Shown here in pieces: positions 41,201 through 49,455 of a stretch of DNA of 64,000 bases; the first letter of the stretch is position 1, and each line of letters starts with the position of its first letter. The DNA is from Rivularia sp965234645 (lineage in GTDB: Bacteria; Cyanobacteriota; Cyanobacteriia; Cyanobacteriales; Nostocaceae). The stretch lies in contig OZ248344.1 of NCBI GenBank assembly GCA_965234645.1, forward strand, positions 186,001 through 250,000, given 5' to 3'. A model generated the notes under the pieces. It did not search any database and was not told the DNA's origin. It was given only the letters and a program-made list of their open reading frames with translations. A program made the translations under genes and the position numbers.

Positions 41201-42568
41201 ATGAACAATTTCCCAAAAGTCCTCACAAAAATAACTGTGGGTATGGCGATCGCCTTGGGCATCTCCCAAGCTCCAGCAATAGCTGCCTCTTTAGTGAGAA
41301 AGAACGTTATTGACTTGACTCCCCAGGAAAAATTAGATTTTGTGGATGCGATTAAAACATTAAAAACAATACCTGGCACTAACGACAATCAAGTCAGTAT
41401 CTATGATGAGTTTGTTTCGCTCCACACAGGTGCAATGGCATTTACACCAGAGCAATTGGGTGGTCGAGTTACACTGCCCCAGGATACGCCACCTACAGGA
41501 CCGCAGGCTGGAGTTGATGCAGCTCATGGAAATTCGGCATTTCTACCTTGGCACCGTGAATATTTGAGCCGATTTGAAAAAGCGTTACAGTCAGTAAATC
41601 CTAACGTCACTATTCCTTACTGGGATTGGACAGATCCCAGATCCGTTGATGTGATTTTCCAGCCAGACTTTTTAGGTACTAATGGCTCGGGGGAACCAAG
41701 AGAAATTCCTCTTAGAGATGAACTGTTGAATGGTGGTCCTTTGCAGTCTGGTAATTTTTCTGCTGCTGATGGCTGGAATGTGATTCCAGATTTACACACT
41801 AACGTCGTAACCGGGGAAACCTTGGGAAGCACAGTTATCCGCTATCTACCACCTGACTCTAATCCCCCCGAACAGCAATTTCCTCTAGATCAAGCACGAA
41901 TAGATACAATTCTTCAGTCTGAGGATTATAATAGGTTCCGCCCTACTTTAGAAGGAGAGACTTTTATAGATGAAAACGGCAATGAGCAACCCTGTCAGGC
42001 TCTTCCGTGTACTCATAACCTTGTTCATTCATTGGTTGGTGGTGGATTCATTCCTCAACTACCCGATTTACCTGACTCAAATCCACCAACAGATCAACCC
42101 CCACTGGAAATAGTCGGTACTATGAACAACGTTCCAGGCTCTCCCAATGACCCAGTTTTTTGGCTGCATCATAGTAACGTAGAACGTCTTTGGGCAGAAT
42201 GGCAGAACGATGGTCATCAAGGTAGCGAATTTTATGCTGAACCAGGTACACAACCTCAAGGACACGATCTTAACGATCTGATGTGGCCTTGGGACGGAGG
42301 TGCTTCCACACCAGGCTCAGTTGCTGATATAGATATAACACCCTATCTACTATCGATTGCGCCTGACGATATTGTCAAAGTTTCTGATACTTTGAATCTT
42401 AATAACTATCACTACACTTATGACACCCTTGTTAAAAAAAATCAGGTAAAAAAAGTTCCGGAAACTAATTCGACATTCGCTCTATTAAGTTTGGGTGTTT
42501 TGGGTGCTATTTATTTACGTCGGCGTAAACGTTCTTTTGGTGCTTGGGAATCGGCAACAAGACATTAA
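41201..42568 (+). CDS. Secreted tyrosinase (type 3 copper) with PEP-CTERM tail
   Basis: 455 residues. A Sec signal peptide (1-29, ending APAIAA) precedes a tyrosinase domain. CuA ligands fit H75, H109 and H118 (HGNSAFLPWHREYLSRFE), CuB ligands fit H272, H276 (THNLVH) and H323/H324 (NDPVFWLHHSNVERLWAEWQ). Tyrosinases oxidise phenols to quinones, giving melanin-like or cross-linked products. At the C-terminus VPETNSTFALLSLG, a hydrophobic helix and RRRKR form a PEP-CTERM sorting signal, so the enzyme should be exported and handled by an exosortase. A scytonemin-unlinked sunscreen, sheath cross-linking or defence role is inference. Confidence 0.92.
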   Translation: MNNFPKVLTKITVGMAIALGISQAPAIAASLVRKNVIDLTPQEKLDFVDAIKTLKTIPGTNDNQVSIYDEFVSLHTGAMAFTPEQLGGRVTLPQDTPPTGPQAGVDAAHGNSAFLPWHREYLSRFEKALQSVNPNVTIPYWDWTDPRSVDVIFQPDFLGTNGSGEPREIPLRDELLNGGPLQSGNFSAADGWNVIPDLHTNVVTGETLGSTVIRYLPPDSNPPEQQFPLDQARIDTILQSEDYNRFRPTLEGETFIDENGNEQPCQALPCTHNLVHSLVGGGFIPQLPDLPDSNPPTDQPPLEIVGTMNNVPGSPNDPVFWLHHSNVERLWAEWQNDGHQGSEFYAEPGTQPQGHDLNDLMWPWDGGASTPGSVADIDITPYLLSIAPDDIVKVSDTLNLNNYHYTYDTLVKKNQVKKVPETNSTFALLSLGVLGAIYLRRRKRSFGAWESATRH

Positions 42569-42620
42569 GAACCAATTGAGGAAAAATATTAAAGCCGTAA
42601 CATAGTACAAAACTCCGGAA

Positions 42621-42691
42621 ATGGTGTGTTACGGCATTATTAAAATAGTAATGTAGACCGGAAATATATTAAAGCCGTAACACACTCTACA
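42621..42691. repeat. Inverted-repeat element, family D copy 5 (uninterrupted)
   Basis: ATGGTGTGTTACGGC ... GCCGTAACACACTCTACA. It is the undamaged counterpart of the element split at 28866-29090. Confidence 0.8.
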
Positions 42692-42734
42692 AAACTGCGT
42701 CCTCTGCAATTTATTTTTATAAGATATCAATAAA

Positions 42735-42765
42735 AAACCCGGCTTCCCCAAAGAAAACCGGGTTT
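42735..42765. terminator. Bidirectional terminator between tyrosinase and murD
   Basis: AAACCCGG / CCGGGTTT stem with a 15-base loop. The minus strand continues TTTATTG after the stem (murD end) and the plus strand TTTCTAAAT (tyrosinase end). Confidence 0.65.
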
Positions 42766-42789
42766 CTAAATCCTTACAAACCAACTAAC

Positions 42790-44412
42790 CTACAATTCCA
42801 AACACCACTTGCGAAAATCATCACCGCGTACTTCAAAATTAGGATACTGGTCAAAACTCGCACAAGCTGGTGACAGTAAAACTACTAAAGCATCATGCTG
42901 CTTGGCTAATTCCCCTGCACGAGCAACGGCTTTTTGCATCGTTCCCATGTCTTCGTAATTAGAATATCCTTCTTCTTCAAAGCGCTTCGCAAATATCGGT
43001 GCTGCATCGCCAATTAATAATACAGAGAAGGCTTTTTCTTTGATTTTCCCGATCCAGGGTTGATCGTTACCAGCTTTCGCAGCACCTCCAGCAATCAAGA
43101 TTACCGGACTTTTTACTGATGCTAACCCAACTTCAGCAGCGTCGTAATTTGTGGCTTTACTGTCGTTAATAAAGTCAATTCCTTCCCAAGTCCGAATATG
43201 TTCTAAACGATGCGGTACTCCAGCAAATTCGCTAATAGCTTGGTGAATGGCTGATTTTTCAATTCCCGCTAACCTTGCTGCTGCGATCGCTAACAACAGG
43301 TTTTGTAAATTGTGTTCTCCCACCATTCGCAAAGCGGAAACCGGCATAATTTTTTGTTCAGATACAGATGCTATATGTTGCGTCTCTACAACCCAACCAT
43401 CTTCAATGTAAAAACCTTTACCGCCGATTAAATTATCTTTACCTTTAATGCTCGTCCAATAAGCATCTTGCCAATCGGTTTCACCCACTTTTCTTAAGTA
43501 TGGATCGTCACCGTTGAAAACCTGCATTTGAGAACGTTGCAGTAATTGCGCTTTGATATTGTAGTAGTTTTCTAAAGTTTTATGACGCGCTAAATGGTCT
43601 GGGGTTAAAGTCGTCCAGATGCCGATTGTAGGCGCTATCGAGTCGGAAGATTCGATTTGATAACTGCTGAGTTCGGCGATTATCCATTCTAAATTAGAGG
43701 GGGAAGAGGGGGAGGAGAGGGAAGAGGGGGTAGAAATTTGTTCTTTATCTCCTTGTCTACGGACACTTTCCTCAACGGGGGGAACCCCCCGAAGTTTGGC
43801 GGAAAGAACATCTCCCCGCCAACTTCTCTCCGCACGGAAGTGTCCTCCCCTTGTCTCCTTGTCTTCTTGTCCCCTTGTCTTTTTTAATTGCGAATTGCGT
43901 TCGCGTAAGCGTCTCCCGAAGGGAGAACTTGCGAATTGGGAATTGTCCCGTTGTCCTTCCTCAAGCGCAATCTCAGAAGCGGCGTAGCCAATATTACCAC
44001 AGGTAGGAGCGTGTAAACCCGCAGTCTGAAATATTGCGCCTACTAATGATGTGACAGTAGTTTTACCGTTGGTACCAGTAATTCCTATCCAGGGAATAGA
44101 ACGTAAATTGCGCCATGCAAATTCCATTTCTCCGATAGTTTCAATTCCTTTTTCCCGCGCTGCGATTAATGGGGGAATATCCCAGGGTACGCCGGGACTA
44201 ACTACGATTAATTTCGGTAATTCGGTATCGTTTAATTCTAGGGAATACTCTAATTTAACTGTGATTCCCTCGACAGCAAGCTCTTGTTGTTGTTTGAGGA
44301 GGTCAGGGGAGGTTTTTGTATCACCAATTTCCACCTCCCAACCCTCTCGATTCAACAATCTCGCCGCAGCAACACCGGATTTTCCCAATCCAATTACATG
44401 AGCTTTAGGCAT
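42790..44412 (-). CDS. murD: UDP-N-acetylmuramoylalanine-D-glutamate ligase with a repeat-derived insert
   Basis: Adds D-glutamate in peptidoglycan precursor synthesis. Motifs: N-terminal MPKAHVIGLGKSGVAAARLL, ATP site GITGTNGKTTVTS (110-122), TPDHLARHKTLENYYNIKAQLL, NDSKATNYDAA, and the C-terminal LLSPACASFDQYPNFEVRGDDF. The protein has 540 residues against about 450 usual. The excess is residues 152-239, a Ser/Arg/Lys-rich stretch translated from several dispersed repeats, placed between the NIGYAASEIAL and WIIAELSSYQIES segments of the central domain. The frame is intact, so a functional enzyme with a surface loop is likely; a pseudogene is not excluded. Confidence 0.93.
   Translation of the reverse strand: MPKAHVIGLGKSGVAAARLLNREGWEVEIGDTKTSPDLLKQQQELAVEGITVKLEYSLELNDTELPKLIVVSPGVPWDIPPLIAAREKGIETIGEMEFAWRNLRSIPWIGITGTNGKTTVTSLVGAIFQTAGLHAPTCGNIGYAASEIALEEGQRDNSQFASSPFGRRLRERNSQLKKTRGQEDKETRGGHFRAERSWRGDVLSAKLRGVPPVEESVRRQGDKEQISTPSSLSSPSSPSNLEWIIAELSSYQIESSDSIAPTIGIWTTLTPDHLARHKTLENYYNIKAQLLQRSQMQVFNGDDPYLRKVGETDWQDAYWTSIKGKDNLIGGKGFYIEDGWVVETQHIASVSEQKIMPVSALRMVGEHNLQNLLLAIAAARLAGIEKSAIHQAISEFAGVPHRLEHIRTWEGIDFINDSKATNYDAAEVGLASVKSPVILIAGGAAKAGNDQPWIGKIKEKAFSVLLIGDAAPIFAKRFEEEGYSNYEDMGTMQKAVARAGELAKQHDALVVLLSPACASFDQYPNFEVRGDDFRKWCLEL
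43696..43959. repeat. Mosaic of dispersed repeats inserted in murD
   Basis: From low to high coordinate: an AGGGGGA purine tract, CTCCTTGTCTAC, GGACACTTTCC with inverted partner GGAAGTGTCC about 75 bases away, CCCCTTGTC units, and GCGTAAGCGTCTCCCGAAGG. About 264 bases, a multiple of three within my resolution. Confidence 0.8.
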
Positions 44413-44492
44413 AGACTGTAAGCAGACCCTGGTTAAGCAAAACCATAATAACGTTTATTGACATAATTTACACAATGTTTTGTTGATTTTCA

Positions 44493-46640
44493 CTACAGAT
44501 TTTTTACAATTGCACCGAAATCCGCTAAAACGCGAGCGTGGTTACGTAATAACCCTAGTAAATACAGACGATTTCGCTTGATATCCGGATTGTCATCCAT
44601 TACTAACACGCTTTCTGGTCCGTCGAAGAATGTGCTAACTGTAGGTGCTATTTCTGTTAATCCCGCTATCAGTTGTTGGTAATTTCGCTGTTGTTGTGCT
44701 GCTTGGGTTTGCGGTATTAAGCCAACAACTGCGTTATAAAATGATTCTTCGGAGGATTTCTGAAACAAGTCGAGTTGTACTAAGTTGCCCGGATCGAGTT
44801 GTTGGGTATCGAGATCGCCTTGTGCAGCTAACCGGGTAGAACGATTTACGGTTTCGTAGATTTTATCTAAGGTGCCGTTGTTGCGAATTTCTTGTAAGAA
44901 TAAAGCGCGATCGCGAACGTCTAACAAATCCTGCAACGCCCGTTGTGTATACTCTGGATCGTTTTCTCCCAATACGGCATTAACTAAGTCGTAATCAATA
45001 TGCTTTTCTTCTTGTAGTAAGGTGCGGATACGTTGTAAGAAGAATTCTTCTAGGTCAGCAACTAATTTAGCTTTATCTTTGTTATGGGTATTAGCAAATT
45101 CTGCTGCCGTATCTGCTAATAACTGCTGTAAGTTAATTGCTAAATCGCCATCCCAAGTAATATTAACAATAGCAGTTGCCGCTCTCCTTAACGCGAAGGG
45201 GTCGGAGGAACCCGTAGGAATCATTCCCAAACCGAAAATACTTACCAAAGTGTCGAGTCGATCGGCTATTGCTACAACTCTACCCGTAATAGTTTGCGGT
45301 AAGATATCATCCGCACCTCTGGGTAAATAATGCTCGAAAATTGCATCGGCAACGGCTGCGGGTTCGTTATTCAAAGCGTATTTTTGACCCATAATTCCCT
45401 GCAATTCCGGGAATTCATACACCATTGAACTAACTAAATCGGCTTTGCATAATAAAGCTGCTCTTTGAATATGTTCTTGTTGTTGGGGTTCTAAATTTAA
45501 CTGTTTTGAAATGCGATCGGCAACGGCACAAATGCGATCGACCTTTTGTCGTAAAGAACCCAAATCTTCTTGAAAAGTTACCGTTTCCAACTGCGGTAAA
45601 AAGCTTTCTAAAGATTGCTTAATATCGTTTTCGTAGAAATATCTACCGTCAGCCAAACGAGCGCGAATTACTCTTTCATTACCTTTAGCAATAATATCAG
45701 CTTTTTCCGGGTTGCCGTTAGAAACCGTAATAAAATAAGGCAGTAATTCCTTACTATTTTCAGCTTTAAATACGGGAAAATACTTTTGGTGAGAAACCAT
45801 TACCGTAGTAATTACTTCCGGTGGTAACTCCAAAAATTCCGGTTCAAAATTACCTACAACTGCCGAGGGATATTCTACTAAATTAACAACTTCCTCCAAC
45901 AAATCGGGGTAAATTTGAGCGTAACCATTGTGTTTTTGCGCTGCATCCCGTACTTGAGTCGTAATCGTATTAACTCTTGCTTCCACATCTGCAACCACGG
46001 AAGCGGAACTCAAAGTACTAAGATAATCGGTAGCTTGAGAGATGGTTACATTATCCGGATGTAAAACCCGATGTCCCCTGGAAGTGTTACCGCTTTTGAC
46101 AACTTCCGAATTATTCTCGATTTCAATCGGTAAAACTTTGTCATCTAATAAAGCCACCAGCCAGCGAATCGGACGAGAAAACTTTAAATCCCCGTCGCTC
46201 CAACGCATCAACCGCTTACCTTCTAACTTAAAAATCCAATCGGGAATCACTTCTGTAAGAATATCGGTTGTAGAACGTCCTTTGATACTTTTGTTAACAA
46301 AAACAAAATCACCTTTATCGGTAGGACGAATTTCCAACGCTGAAACGTCTACACCTTGCTTTTTCGCGAAACCTTCCGCCGCTTTGGTGGGGCTACCATC
46401 CTTAAAAGCAGCCTTCGCGGGGGGTCCCTTTACCTCCTCCTCCCGATCCGCTTGTTGTTGCGGTAAACCTTTGATTAACACTGCTAATCTACGGGGAGTA
46501 CCGTAAATTTCCACCGCATCATTGTCGAGAAAATTTTCCTTTAAAGATTGGGGAATTAGCTGCTTCCATTGCGCGATCGCACCGCTCAAAAAGCTTGCAG
46601 GTAACTCTTCCGTTCCGACTTCTAATAAAAAATTAGCCAT
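44493..46640 (-). CDS. glyS: Glycyl-tRNA synthetase beta subunit
   Basis: 715 residues beginning MANFLLEVGTEELPASFL, the invariant start of GlyS. Later PTRLAV-like TPRRLAVLIKGLP, GMIPTGSSDPFALRRAATAIVNI and the C-terminal anticodon-binding (DALR-like) region confirm it. It forms the alpha2beta2 enzyme with GlyQ, encoded elsewhere. The first 20 or so codons and about 70 bases upstream are duplicated at 47406-47546. Confidence 0.97.
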   Translation of the reverse strand: MANFLLEVGTEELPASFLSGAIAQWKQLIPQSLKENFLDNDAVEIYGTPRRLAVLIKGLPQQQADREEEVKGPPAKAAFKDGSPTKAAEGFAKKQGVDVSALEIRPTDKGDFVFVNKSIKGRSTTDILTEVIPDWIFKLEGKRLMRWSDGDLKFSRPIRWLVALLDDKVLPIEIENNSEVVKSGNTSRGHRVLHPDNVTISQATDYLSTLSSASVVADVEARVNTITTQVRDAAQKHNGYAQIYPDLLEEVVNLVEYPSAVVGNFEPEFLELPPEVITTVMVSHQKYFPVFKAENSKELLPYFITVSNGNPEKADIIAKGNERVIRARLADGRYFYENDIKQSLESFLPQLETVTFQEDLGSLRQKVDRICAVADRISKQLNLEPQQQEHIQRAALLCKADLVSSMVYEFPELQGIMGQKYALNNEPAAVADAIFEHYLPRGADDILPQTITGRVVAIADRLDTLVSIFGLGMIPTGSSDPFALRRAATAIVNITWDGDLAINLQQLLADTAAEFANTHNKDKAKLVADLEEFFLQRIRTLLQEEKHIDYDLVNAVLGENDPEYTQRALQDLLDVRDRALFLQEIRNNGTLDKIYETVNRSTRLAAQGDLDTQQLDPGNLVQLDLFQKSSEESFYNAVVGLIPQTQAAQQQRNYQQLIAGLTEIAPTVSTFFDGPESVLVMDDNPDIKRNRLYLLGLLRNHARVLADFGAIVKNL

Positions 46641-46710
46641 AACACACGCGAATATGTTTCACAATTTCAACAGTTTACCGTGGGTTTTGGTTTGGTTGGT
46701 GGGAATGGGG
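46571..46710. repeat. Direct repeat around the glyS start, copy 1
   Basis: 140 bases from GCGCGATCGCACCGCTCAAA to GGTGGGAATGGGG, covering the glyS 5-prime end and upstream DNA. About 85-90 % matched by 47406-47546. Confidence 0.88.
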
Positions 46711-46824
46711 GGTTTAATATAAAACTAATTTGCCCCAGCCTAAGAATTAAAATAGTTAAGCAAAATCTTGACTATGCAAACACAGAAAAATTATTCTGTG
46801 TACAATTGTGCATACTATAATTTT

Positions 46825-47094
46825 ATGGAGTATGAATGGGATGCTAACAAAGCCCAATTCAATCGCCAAAAACATGGTATTGATTTTGCGGACGCGGTAT
46901 CAGTATTTGCAGACAATTTTGCTATTACAGTGATAGACGAACATCCAGATGAAGAGCGGTTTGTGACGATAGGCATGGATGGGTTAAGTAGAATCTTAGT
47001 GGTTGTTTATACGTGGAGAGGTGATTGTATTCGGCTAATATCTGCTCGTAAAGCCACTAGGAGAGAACGTCAACAGTATGAGGAAGAGGTATAA
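46825..47094 (+). CDS. brnT: BrnT-family ribonuclease toxin
   Basis: I start at the ATG at 46825, giving MEYEWDANKAQFNRQKHGIDFADAVSVF, the standard BrnT beginning; the open frame extends upstream to 46768. 89 residues, ending SARKATRRERQQYEEE, where the ISAR-x-A-x-x-x-E-x-x-x-Y motif is the BrnT hallmark. BrnT is a RelE-fold RNase and is neutralised by BrnA, encoded three bases downstream. TATAAT at 46816-46821 is close to the start and may be a promoter element or AT-rich chance. Confidence 0.92.
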   Translation: MEYEWDANKAQFNRQKHGIDFADAVSVFADNFAITVIDEHPDEERFVTIGMDGLSRILVVVYTWRGDCIRLISARKATRRERQQYEEEV

Positions 47095-47097
47095 AAT

Positions 47098-47367
47098 ATG
47101 GATGCTGAGTATGATTTTAGTCAAGGTAAACGTGGTGCGATCGAGCCTACAGGAGAAGGTAAAACAAGGATTACAATTCGCTTAAATGATGATGTTTTGA
47201 CATGGTTCCGCGAACAAGTTCATCTTGCTGGTGGTGGAAACTATCAGACTTTGATAAATAATGCGTTACGTGAATATATGCAACAGCGTCGGGAACCTTT
47301 AGAGGAAATTTTACGGCGCGTTGTACGTGAGGAGTTGAGTCAGATAAATGTGCGGGTTAATGAGTAG
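47098..47367 (+). CDS. brnA: BrnA-family antitoxin
   Basis: 89 residues with the BrnA layout: disordered N-terminus (MDAEYDFSQGKRGAIEPTGEGKTRITIRLND), a ribbon-helix-helix strand (TRITIRLNDDVLTWFREQ) and the GGGNYQTLINNALREYM helix pair. It binds BrnT and, as a dimer, the operon promoter. Gene order toxin-antitoxin is as usual for BrnTA. Confidence 0.92.
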   Translation: MDAEYDFSQGKRGAIEPTGEGKTRITIRLNDDVLTWFREQVHLAGGGNYQTLINNALREYMQQRREPLEEILRRVVREELSQINVRVNE

Positions 47368-47405
47368 GATGATTCGCTTCCGAAAGTACGATAGGAGGTG
47401 ACGCT

Positions 47406-47546
47406 GCGCGATCGCACCGCTTAAAAAGCTTGCAGGTAACTATAAAGGTTCCGACTTTCAATAAAAAATTAGTCATAACACGCACGAATATCTTTCATAA
47501 TCTCAACAGTTTACCGTGGGTTTTGGTTTGGTTGGTGGGAATGGGG
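47406..47546. repeat. Direct repeat around the glyS start, copy 2
   Basis: Degenerate copy of 46571-46710 after the brnTA genes; it includes a broken glyS start (AATTAGTCAT on the minus reading) and the TTTACCGTGGGTTTTGG segment. Confidence 0.88.
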
Positions 47547-47560
47547 AAGAATATCTTTTT

Positions 47561-47611
47561 TTTAACGCAGAGGAGCGCAGAGGTTAACGCAAAGGAACGC
47601 AAAGAGGAGAG
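47561..47611. repeat. Dispersed repeat of CGCAGAG type, family B
   Basis: AACGCAGAGGAGCGCAGAGG, TTAACGCAAAGGAACGCAAAG. Intergenic counterpart of the hyuA-internal copy. Confidence 0.85.
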
Positions 47612-47630
47612 ATAAGGAAAGAAATTAATT

Positions 47631-47698
47631 GTAGGGTGTGTGACGCTGTGATGATTTTTGTACGTAGCGACAATTTTATAGCGAGCGTCACGCACCAG
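47631..47698. repeat. Inverted-repeat element, family D-like copy (GACGCT type)
   Basis: TGTAGGGTGTGTGACGCT ... AGCGTCACGCACCA, 68 bp, arms nearly perfect. Confidence 0.78.
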
Positions 47699-47746
47699 CT
47701 ATTTGTTCACTATATTATCAGCTATTAAAACTGAATCAATTAGAGA

Positions 47747-48571
47747 ATGCAGAAAATTTCCGAACTTACAGCACAACAAAAAGCTTTACTTCCTGAGTAT
47801 AAAAGCAAATGGCAATTATCCGCGCTTTCTACAGAACCAGTCAATAAACAAAAAGCAACTAAAGCCATTGAAGCAGTTTACAAACACCTGTATCAAGTAA
47901 AAGAATTTGATATATATATTTTTGATAGCCCGGTTGGTGTTGCTGATTTAAGTTTCTTAAGTAGACTTTATCCCACAGAAAACTGGACTAATCCTCGAAA
48001 ACTGAATAATCTTATCCGAAGAATTAAAAATGAGTTAACTCGTAATTTCTTTGATATCGATTTCTGGGAATATATTCAATCACCGTTAATTGAAACAGTG
48101 GGAAGACAACTAGATATTGAATTATGGCATTATCTTGGCAAGGAACTGCATTTCTGGTCACCTCTGAATATTAATAATTCAATAATTGCCAATTTGAAAG
48201 ATAAAGAAAAATCTTCCCCAATTTGGAAATCGGCTAAACCCAATCAAAAGCAACAATTAGAAAATTTGTGGTTATTCTTAGCTAAAAATTTGATTATCCC
48301 AGATGGATTATGTAGTCTTTGCTGTCTACTTGATTTCTGTATTTCCGAATTACAATGTATTCCAGAAGAACATCTCTGGCAAATATTTACAGAATTTATT
48401 GATAATTGTGGTTGGACGTTTTTTTATCAAGATTTTTGCTTCACTTGCGAACGTCCATTTAAAATAATTATTGACGATAAAAATCAACCTCATTCACAAA
48501 ATGAAGCTGCTATTCAGTTTTCAGATGGCTTTAGTATTTTTGTAGAGCATGGTAAATCTGTTAGTTCATAG
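47747..48571 (+). CDS. DUF6745-like hypothetical protein
   Basis: 274 residues. The opening QKISELTAQQKALLPEYKSKWQLSALSTEPVNKQKATKAIEAVYK resembles a cyanobacterial/actinobacterial family (DUF6745) that often carries LRR-like or WGR-like extensions; the DSPVGVADL and Trp-rich centre fit. No catalytic motif is evident. A Cys-rich patch (GLCSLCCLLDFC, CFTCERPF) is present in the second half. Function unknown. It stands alone between a repeat-rich gap and the convergent MazEF pair. Confidence 0.62.
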   Translation: MQKISELTAQQKALLPEYKSKWQLSALSTEPVNKQKATKAIEAVYKHLYQVKEFDIYIFDSPVGVADLSFLSRLYPTENWTNPRKLNNLIRRIKNELTRNFFDIDFWEYIQSPLIETVGRQLDIELWHYLGKELHFWSPLNINNSIIANLKDKEKSSPIWKSAKPNQKQQLENLWLFLAKNLIIPDGLCSLCCLLDFCISELQCIPEEHLWQIFTEFIDNCGWTFFYQDFCFTCERPFKIIIDDKNQPHSQNEAAIQFSDGFSIFVEHGKSVSS

Positions 48572-48659
48572 CGAATAGCTTTTTAATTCAAAATAAAATT
48601 GTTATCTATACTTATCTCGCAACAAATAAAACTATTGCGATATAAAATTGGAAATTGTA

Positions 48660-49037
48660 TTAAGGACTAATCATCCGTCTAAGTCCAACCAAAATAGGTT
48701 CATACTCCTCGGGTGACAAACTTCCCCGATATGCAACAATCCGACTAACATCTAAAACTCGAATTTGGTCTAAAAGTACGATAGATGGCGACTTTAAGCC
48801 AGCAATTCCTGCTGAAAATCGTGGGTATAAATCGGGTGAAGCATTTGCCCAGTCTTGACTTTTATCAGTTGTTAAAGGGATGACAATTATTAGTTCAAAA
48901 CGCGGAATACCTAAACGACTGGGAAAGCCTACTACAATAGCAGGTCTATAACCTTCTTGTTCGCGTCCTTGGGGGTTTTGCTGAGGAAATTTTGCTGTTA
49001 CAACATCTCCAAATTGTAAAGAGCGAGTTGCGGTCAT
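48660..49037 (-). CDS. MazF/PemK-family toxin, second copy
   Basis: 125 residues. QFGDVVTAKFPQQNPQGREQEGYRPAIVVGFP holds the PemK/MazF start with the catalytic Arg in RPAIVV; later IIVIPLTTDKSQDW and VLLDQIRVLDVSRIVAYRGSL correspond to the second and third core motifs. It overlaps the antitoxin gene by four bases (ATGA). It differs clearly from the copy at 26631. A 43-base fragment of a similar gene survives at 52967-53009. Confidence 0.92.
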   Translation of the reverse strand: MTATRSLQFGDVVTAKFPQQNPQGREQEGYRPAIVVGFPSRLGIPRFELIIVIPLTTDKSQDWANASPDLYPRFSAGIAGLKSPSIVLLDQIRVLDVSRIVAYRGSLSPEEYEPILVGLRRMISP

Positions 49038-49321
49038 TCTTCTACTATTACTATTCCCTTACCAGATAAATACTTGATGGGTAAACCTTCATCTAATTCT
49101 CCCGGTTGCCATTCGTATGGTTCGTAACTACCTAAATTAGATAAATCTGTTTCCAACCAGTTTTCATCTTCTTCTAGTAACTGTTCGTTAGCTACTGATG
49201 ATAATTGATTATTATTATTTTTACGCCATTCTAAAAAAGTAACGAATTCTAGAACTCGCTCAAGTTCAGTTTCAGGTAGCTTTTCTAGCTTATTATTAAT
49301 CTGTTCTTTGAGAAAATCCAT
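49034..49321 (-). CDS. Antitoxin of the second MazEF-like pair (DUF2281-type)
   Basis: 95 residues. MDFLKEQINNKLEKLPETELERVLEFVTFLEWRKN is the DUF2281-type N-terminal helix pair found in many cyanobacterial antitoxins; the C-terminal half is acidic with YEPYEWQPGELDEGLPIKYL. It precedes the toxin with a four-base overlap, so translation is coupled. Confidence 0.85.
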   Translation of the reverse strand: MDFLKEQINNKLEKLPETELERVLEFVTFLEWRKNNNNQLSSVANEQLLEEDENWLETDLSNLGSYEPYEWQPGELDEGLPIKYLSGKGIVIVEE

Positions 49322-49455
49322 ATTAGGTTATTTCTACAGCTTAGTTTCATCATATGACAATTAGTTAGCTCAAGAGTACAAAAGTATGTTATTTCATCTA
49401 CAATTCCTCAAAATTCCGCTAAAGTTATGATTATATAGTTAGAAACGGTATCTCA

